DNA from: Hansschlegelia beijingensis
Lineage (GTDB): Bacteria > Pseudomonadota > Alphaproteobacteria > Rhizobiales > Methylopilaceae
DNA length: 64,000 bases
Assembly: GCF_014196425.1 (NCBI RefSeq)
Contig: NZ_JACIDR010000001.1
Location: 496,001 to 560,000 of the forward strand
Direction of reading: 5' to 3'
In this document: in pieces, positions 60,764 through 64,000 of the stretch
Numbering within the stretch: the stretch's first letter is position 1
Layout of the letters: each line of letters starts with the position of its first letter
Notes under the pieces: model-generated
Told to the model about the DNA's origin: nothing
The model's database searches: none
The model's input: only the letters and a program-made list of their open reading frames with translations
Made by a program: the position numbers and the translations under genes

Positions 60764-63700
60764 TCAGAAGCGGTAGGAGACGCTGGCGGTCGCGCCGTGC
60801 TTGGTCGTTTCACGGCCGAATTCGCCATCGTACTGGACGCGCAGATCGATCGAATTGTCCTGGTAGAGCTGCAGCCCGGCGCTGGCGCGGCCCGTGACCC
60901 GATCGAGAGGCGCGTTCAGCCGGAAGTCGTCGCTCGACGAACCGGCGCTGAATTTGCCGCGGCTGCGCCACTCGTCATTGGTGCGCACGTTCAGGCCGAC
61001 CGTCACGAAGCTCCGCAGCGTCCGTCCGCCCCAGACCTCGTCCGCCCTGCCGATCTCCAGCGCGGGGGTGACGATCGCCGAGGTGTAGGAGCCGTGCGAG
61101 ATGGTCAGGCCGAGGCCGCCCTTCTCCTTCTCCGAGAAGCCGCTGTTGCGCGCATGAACGAGGTCGAGGTTGAGGTAGGGCCTCAGATAGAAGTCCTCCG
61201 CCCCGAGCGTGTAGGCGACGCGGGCCCGGACGCCCGCGCTGTACGCGTCGCTGTCGGACTTCGCGGTGGCGGCGTAGCCGGCCGCGGAGATTCGGCGCTT
61301 GATGTCGTAGTCGCCATAGCTCCCGAACAGCGCTCCCGTCAGCAGGAACGGGCCGCTCTGGCGCTTCAGGGTCAGGGCGCCCTGCACGCTGGAGCCCTTA
61401 GCCGAAACGCCGTCGTGGCCGTTGAAGGAGTCCGCCTGATAGGCGAGCGAGCCGCCCAGCAGCAGCCCGGAGTCGAGCTCTCCCTGGACGCCGACCTGCC
61501 AGGACAGGCTGTCCATGTCGGACTTGCCGCGATTGGCGTCGCCCTTGAACGAGGCGCGCTGTCCGCGCGTCGTTCCGTAGACGCAGGAGCCCTCGGTGAG
61601 GAACGTCTTCGAGCCCGACGGTCCGGCGTCGAACACCGGGCAGCTCATCGACGCGTCGGCGATTCGCGAGGCGTCCGCGGCGACCCGCGCGAACAGCGTC
61701 GAGATGCTACGCGGCGAGACTTCCGCGATGGCAGCCTCGTAGCGGCCGAGATCCGCGCCTGCTGTCGCGTCCAGTCCGGCGAAGAACGAGCCGAGCTCGG
61801 CGCGCCCTTCCGCGAACACGTTCTCGAGCGCGTTGGCGACCGCGCTGTGATGCGACGTCAGACCGAAGCTGTCCTTGTCGAACTGCGCGCCCGTGATCGC
61901 GATGTCGTAGCGGCCGGCGTCCTCGCGCAGCGCGTAGGAAAACAGCGGGCTGTCGGGCGCCGTCAGCGAACCCGTGACGGCGCCCTGCACGGTGAGCGCC
62001 GGCAGGAAGATGTTGGGCAGCGCGCTCGCAAGATTGGGCCGGACGCCGCCGTCGAGGACGGCGTTCCCGGTCACCACATAGGCGCCGCTGGTCATGTTGC
62101 TGAAGTCGAGATGCGGCGCGATGCGGCCTTCGGCGGTCTGGATGAGGTGCCCGTCGAGGTACGAGCGCTGGCCCGGAAGCGCGACGAGCGTACCGGAATT
62201 CGTCAGGGTGCCCGCCATCTCGCGGGGCGGCGAGCCGTTGGTGTTCTGGAAGTTGCCGGTGATCGACCCGCCCTGAAGCCAGGTGTCGCCATAGATCTGG
62301 CCCTGGTTGTCGACGTCGACCTTCTGCGATCCGTAAGCCCCCGTGGTCTTGATGGCGTTTCCGGACGCCGCCCACACCCAGCCGTCCTTGCCGATGTTGA
62401 TCTGGTTGGACGCGTTCCCGCCGTCGATCAGGATGCCGACGCCCTGCGCGCCGGAGCCGCCGGCGACCGTGCCGTTGACGTTCACCGTCACCGCGCCTGC
62501 GCTTCCCGGCGCGCTGCTCTGCGCGAGCACGCCGATGCTGTTCTCGCCCGTCGCCGACACCCCGCCATCGACGTTGACCGTCACCGCCCCCGCCGTGGAC
62601 GAGGCGTTCCGGCCAGTGTGGCCGATGAACACGCCGCCGCCGTTCGCGATCAACCCGCCGCCGCCGCCGATGCTCTGCGCGATGATGCCGAAGGCGCCGG
62701 CGGCCGAGGTCCCGACATAGCCTGCGGCGCTCACCGTGACGGCGCCGCCGGAGCCGACGCCCGCATCGGCGTCGGAGCTCTTTGGGCCATCATATGTGCC
62801 GGTCAGCACCGGAGGCGCTCCGCTCGAGGCGTATCCCATGAACAGGCCGCCGCCGCCGCCGACGCTCTGCGCGATGACGCCATGGCCGCCGATCCCATAG
62901 GTGTAGACGCTGCTTTCGGACTGCGGGAGCGAGACCGAAACGCTCCCGCCGTCGCTCGCATATTTCGTGCTGGAGTTCAGCGAGCCGAACTGCGCGACCG
63001 AGGCGCTCTGGCCGGGCGTCGCCGCCGCGATGCCGCCGCCGCCGCCGACGCTCTGCGCGATCATGCCGGCCGCGCCCGTTCCGCTCGTCCTGATGTTGGT
63101 GACGCCCTGGCCGAAGTCGGCGGTGACCTTGCCGCCCTTGCCCGCCGCGCCGGCGCCGCCCCCGAGCGTGAAGTTCACCGCCCAGTCGTCGGTGGAAGTC
63201 GTTGATCCGGTCGCCCCCATGCCGCCGCCGCCGCCGACGGATTGCAGCACGACGCCATGCGAGACGTCGCCCTGGGTCACGACGCTGAACCCGTTGGACA
63301 GGGCGGCGAGCGACACCGAGCCGCCGTCGCCTGCGCCCTCGGAGGAATCCGTGATGGTCAGGCCGAGCGCGACGCTGCCCGAAGGCGCGTCCGAACCGTC
63401 ATAGGCGCTGCCGCCGCCGCCGCCGACGCTCTGCGCCAGAAGCCCGACGGCGTGGGCCCCGACGGTAGACAGCGAGGGGATGCCCTGGTCCAGATTTACG
63501 GCGACCGAGCCGCCATTGCCGCCATAACCGCCGGACCCGTTGAAGCCCAGCGTCATGGAGGAGCTGACCGAGAGCTGCGCGAAGGTATAGAGCAGGCTGT
63601 TGGCGCTGCCGCCGGCGACCGCCATGCCGCCCATTCCGCCGCCGCCGCCGATGCTCTGCGCCAGCAATGCAGGCGCGTGATCGCCCTGCGTCGCAATCGA

Positions 63701-64000
63701 GCCCTCGAGGTTCACGGCGACGGCGCCGCCGTCGCCGCCCGGGCCCCCCAGTCCCCCGAGCGAAAGGGTCGGCGTGACGTAGATCGTGGGCATCGGCACG
63801 CCCTCGACGTTCCGCGCGACCACCTCGGCGGCCGACGTCGTCCCGCCATTCGCCGGAGCGACGCCGGCGGTCCCGCCGACGCCGCCGCCGCCGCCGACCG
63901 ACTGCGCGATGAGGCCGGCGGAGTTCGCCCCCTTAGTGGTGATGGCCCCTGCATGGGTCACGGTCACCGTCCCGCCGTCCCCGCCCGAGCCTCCGGTGCG
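60764..64000 (-). CDS. Autotransporter adhesin with Gly-rich passenger repeats (5' end outside window)
   Basis: 1,079 codons are visible; the frame stays open through 64000, so the signal peptide and more repeats lie outside. The passenger has seven copies of a motif like GLIAQSVGGGGG (with IGGGGG variants), spaced roughly 60-80 residues. An eighth degenerate copy (GVLAQSSAPG) follows, and then a non-repetitive part. From about residue 750 comes the autotransporter domain, with a C-terminal beta-barrel (about 840-1,067) ending in the typical aromatic SYRF. The repeats should form a beta-helix on the cell surface, exported through the barrel of a type V system. Probable roles are adhesion or aggregation. 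Confidence 0.92.
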   Translation of the reverse strand, partial: RTGGSGGDGGTVTVTHAGAITTKGANSAGLIAQSVGGGGGVGGTAGVAPANGGTTSAAEVVARNVEGVPMPTIYVTPTLSLGGLGGPGGDGGAVAVNLEGSIATQGDHAPALLAQSIGGGGGMGGMAVAGGSANSLLYTFAQLSVSSSMTLGFNGSGGYGGNGGSVAVNLDQGIPSLSTVGAHAVGLLAQSVGGGGGSAYDGSDAPSGSVALGLTITDSSEGAGDGGSVSLAALSNGFSVVTQGDVSHGVVLQSVGGGGGMGATGSTTSTDDWAVNFTLGGGAGAAGKGGKVTADFGQGVTNIRTSGTGAAGMIAQSVGGGGGIAAATPGQSASVAQFGSLNSSTKYASDGGSVSVSLPQSESSVYTYGIGGHGVIAQSVGGGGGLFMGYASSGAPPVLTGTYDGPKSSDADAGVGSGGAVTVSAAGYVGTSAAGAFGIIAQSIGGGGGLIANGGGVFIGHTGRNASSTAGAVTVNVDGGVSATGENSIGVLAQSSAPGSAGAVTVNVNGTVAGGSGAQGVGILIDGGNASNQINIGKDGWVWAASGNAIKTTGAYGSQKVDVDNQGQIYGDTWLQGGSITGNFQNTNGSPPREMAGTLTNSGTLVALPGQRSYLDGHLIQTAEGRIAPHLDFSNMTSGAYVVTGNAVLDGGVRPNLASALPNIFLPALTVQGAVTGSLTAPDSPLFSYALREDAGRYDIAITGAQFDKDSFGLTSHHSAVANALENVFAEGRAELGSFFAGLDATAGADLGRYEAAIAEVSPRSISTLFARVAADASRIADASMSCPVFDAGPSGSKTFLTEGSCVYGTTRGQRASFKGDANRGKSDMDSLSWQVGVQGELDSGLLLGGSLAYQADSFNGHDGVSAKGSSVQGALTLKRQSGPFLLTGALFGSYGDYDIKRRISAAGYAATAKSDSDAYSAGVRARVAYTLGAEDFYLRPYLNLDLVHARNSGFSEKEKGGLGLTISHGSYTSAIVTPALEIGRADEVWGGRTLRSFVTVGLNVRTNDEWRSRGKFSAGSSSDDFRLNAPLDRVTGRASAGLQLYQDNSIDLRVQYDGEFGRETTKHGATASVSYRF

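Noticed and set aside
61000-64000. Regularly spaced repeats at the right end as a CRISPR array
   Set aside because: They are in-frame codons for Gly-rich motifs of the autotransporter with 180-240 nt spacing, not short repeats with spacers.

Overview
The window is GC-rich chromosomal DNA that looks like an alphaproteobacterium of the order Hyphomicrobiales (Rhizobiales). The strongest pointer is a complete 2,841-residue cyclic beta-1,2-glucan synthase (NdvB/ChvB type). The HicAB pair, the MobV/ParA module, the PRC-barrel and DUF2934 proteins and the polymorphic autotransporter fit that group. I saw no rRNA, tRNA or CRISPR array.

Layout. (1) 1-9.8 kb, minus strand: a tightly packed run ending in a type VI secretion vgrG that is cut by the left edge. 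It encodes a Ser/Thr kinase fused to a formylglycine-generating-enzyme-like domain, a secreted protein, a T4-type lysozyme, a duplicated DUF4399 protein, an FHA protein, an ExbB/MotA-like channel subunit, a TolR/MotB-like partner and two secreted proteins. An A9 run in the coding strand links the secreted protein to the lysozyme by a possible -1 shift. (2) 9.9-13.4 kb: a DoxX-like protein, an exported Fe/Mn superoxide dismutase, a DUF3455 protein and an acyl-CoA-dehydrogenase-fold hydroxylase. (3) 13.6-23.6 kb: a plasmid-like island with hicBA under a 12-bp palindrome, a MobV relaxase, a ribbon-helix-helix/ParA partition pair with three direct 8-bp repeats, YedK/HMCES, small proteins, a soluble FtsH-like AAA-M41 protein whose Walker A lysine is methionine, and a GIY-YIG-like protein. 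An IS3 transposase scrap lies at its right end. (4) 23.8-34.3 kb: a frameshifted winged-helix/NB-ARC/TPR regulator, then alcohol dehydrogenase, tautomerase and amidase genes. A broken SDR gene comes next, then a LysR regulator divergent from a DJ-1/monooxygenase/hydrolase/NAD(P)-binding cluster. (5) 34.5-46.3 kb: a defence-like island. An SMC-like zinc-hook ATPase, an ATPase with a degenerate N-terminal HNH module, an intact HNH nuclease, a disrupted PIN-domain gene and an unknown protein run leftward. A RecB/DEDD/SF1 nuclease-helicase diverges from them. (6) 46.3-64 kb: gene scraps and small proteins, ndvB, a PRC-barrel secreted protein, a histidine-kinase remnant without an H-box, and the 3' part of a large autotransporter.

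How they may work together. Region 1 has the parts of a phosphorylation-controlled (kinase plus FHA) envelope machine with a proton-channel-like pair and a peptidoglycan hydrolase, next to a T6SS spike. Region 5 resembles Septu/SMC-ATPase defence modules, but its combination of two ATPases, one degenerate and one intact HNH, and a PIN protein does not match a system I can name. Regions 1 and 5 are the best candidates for something undescribed.
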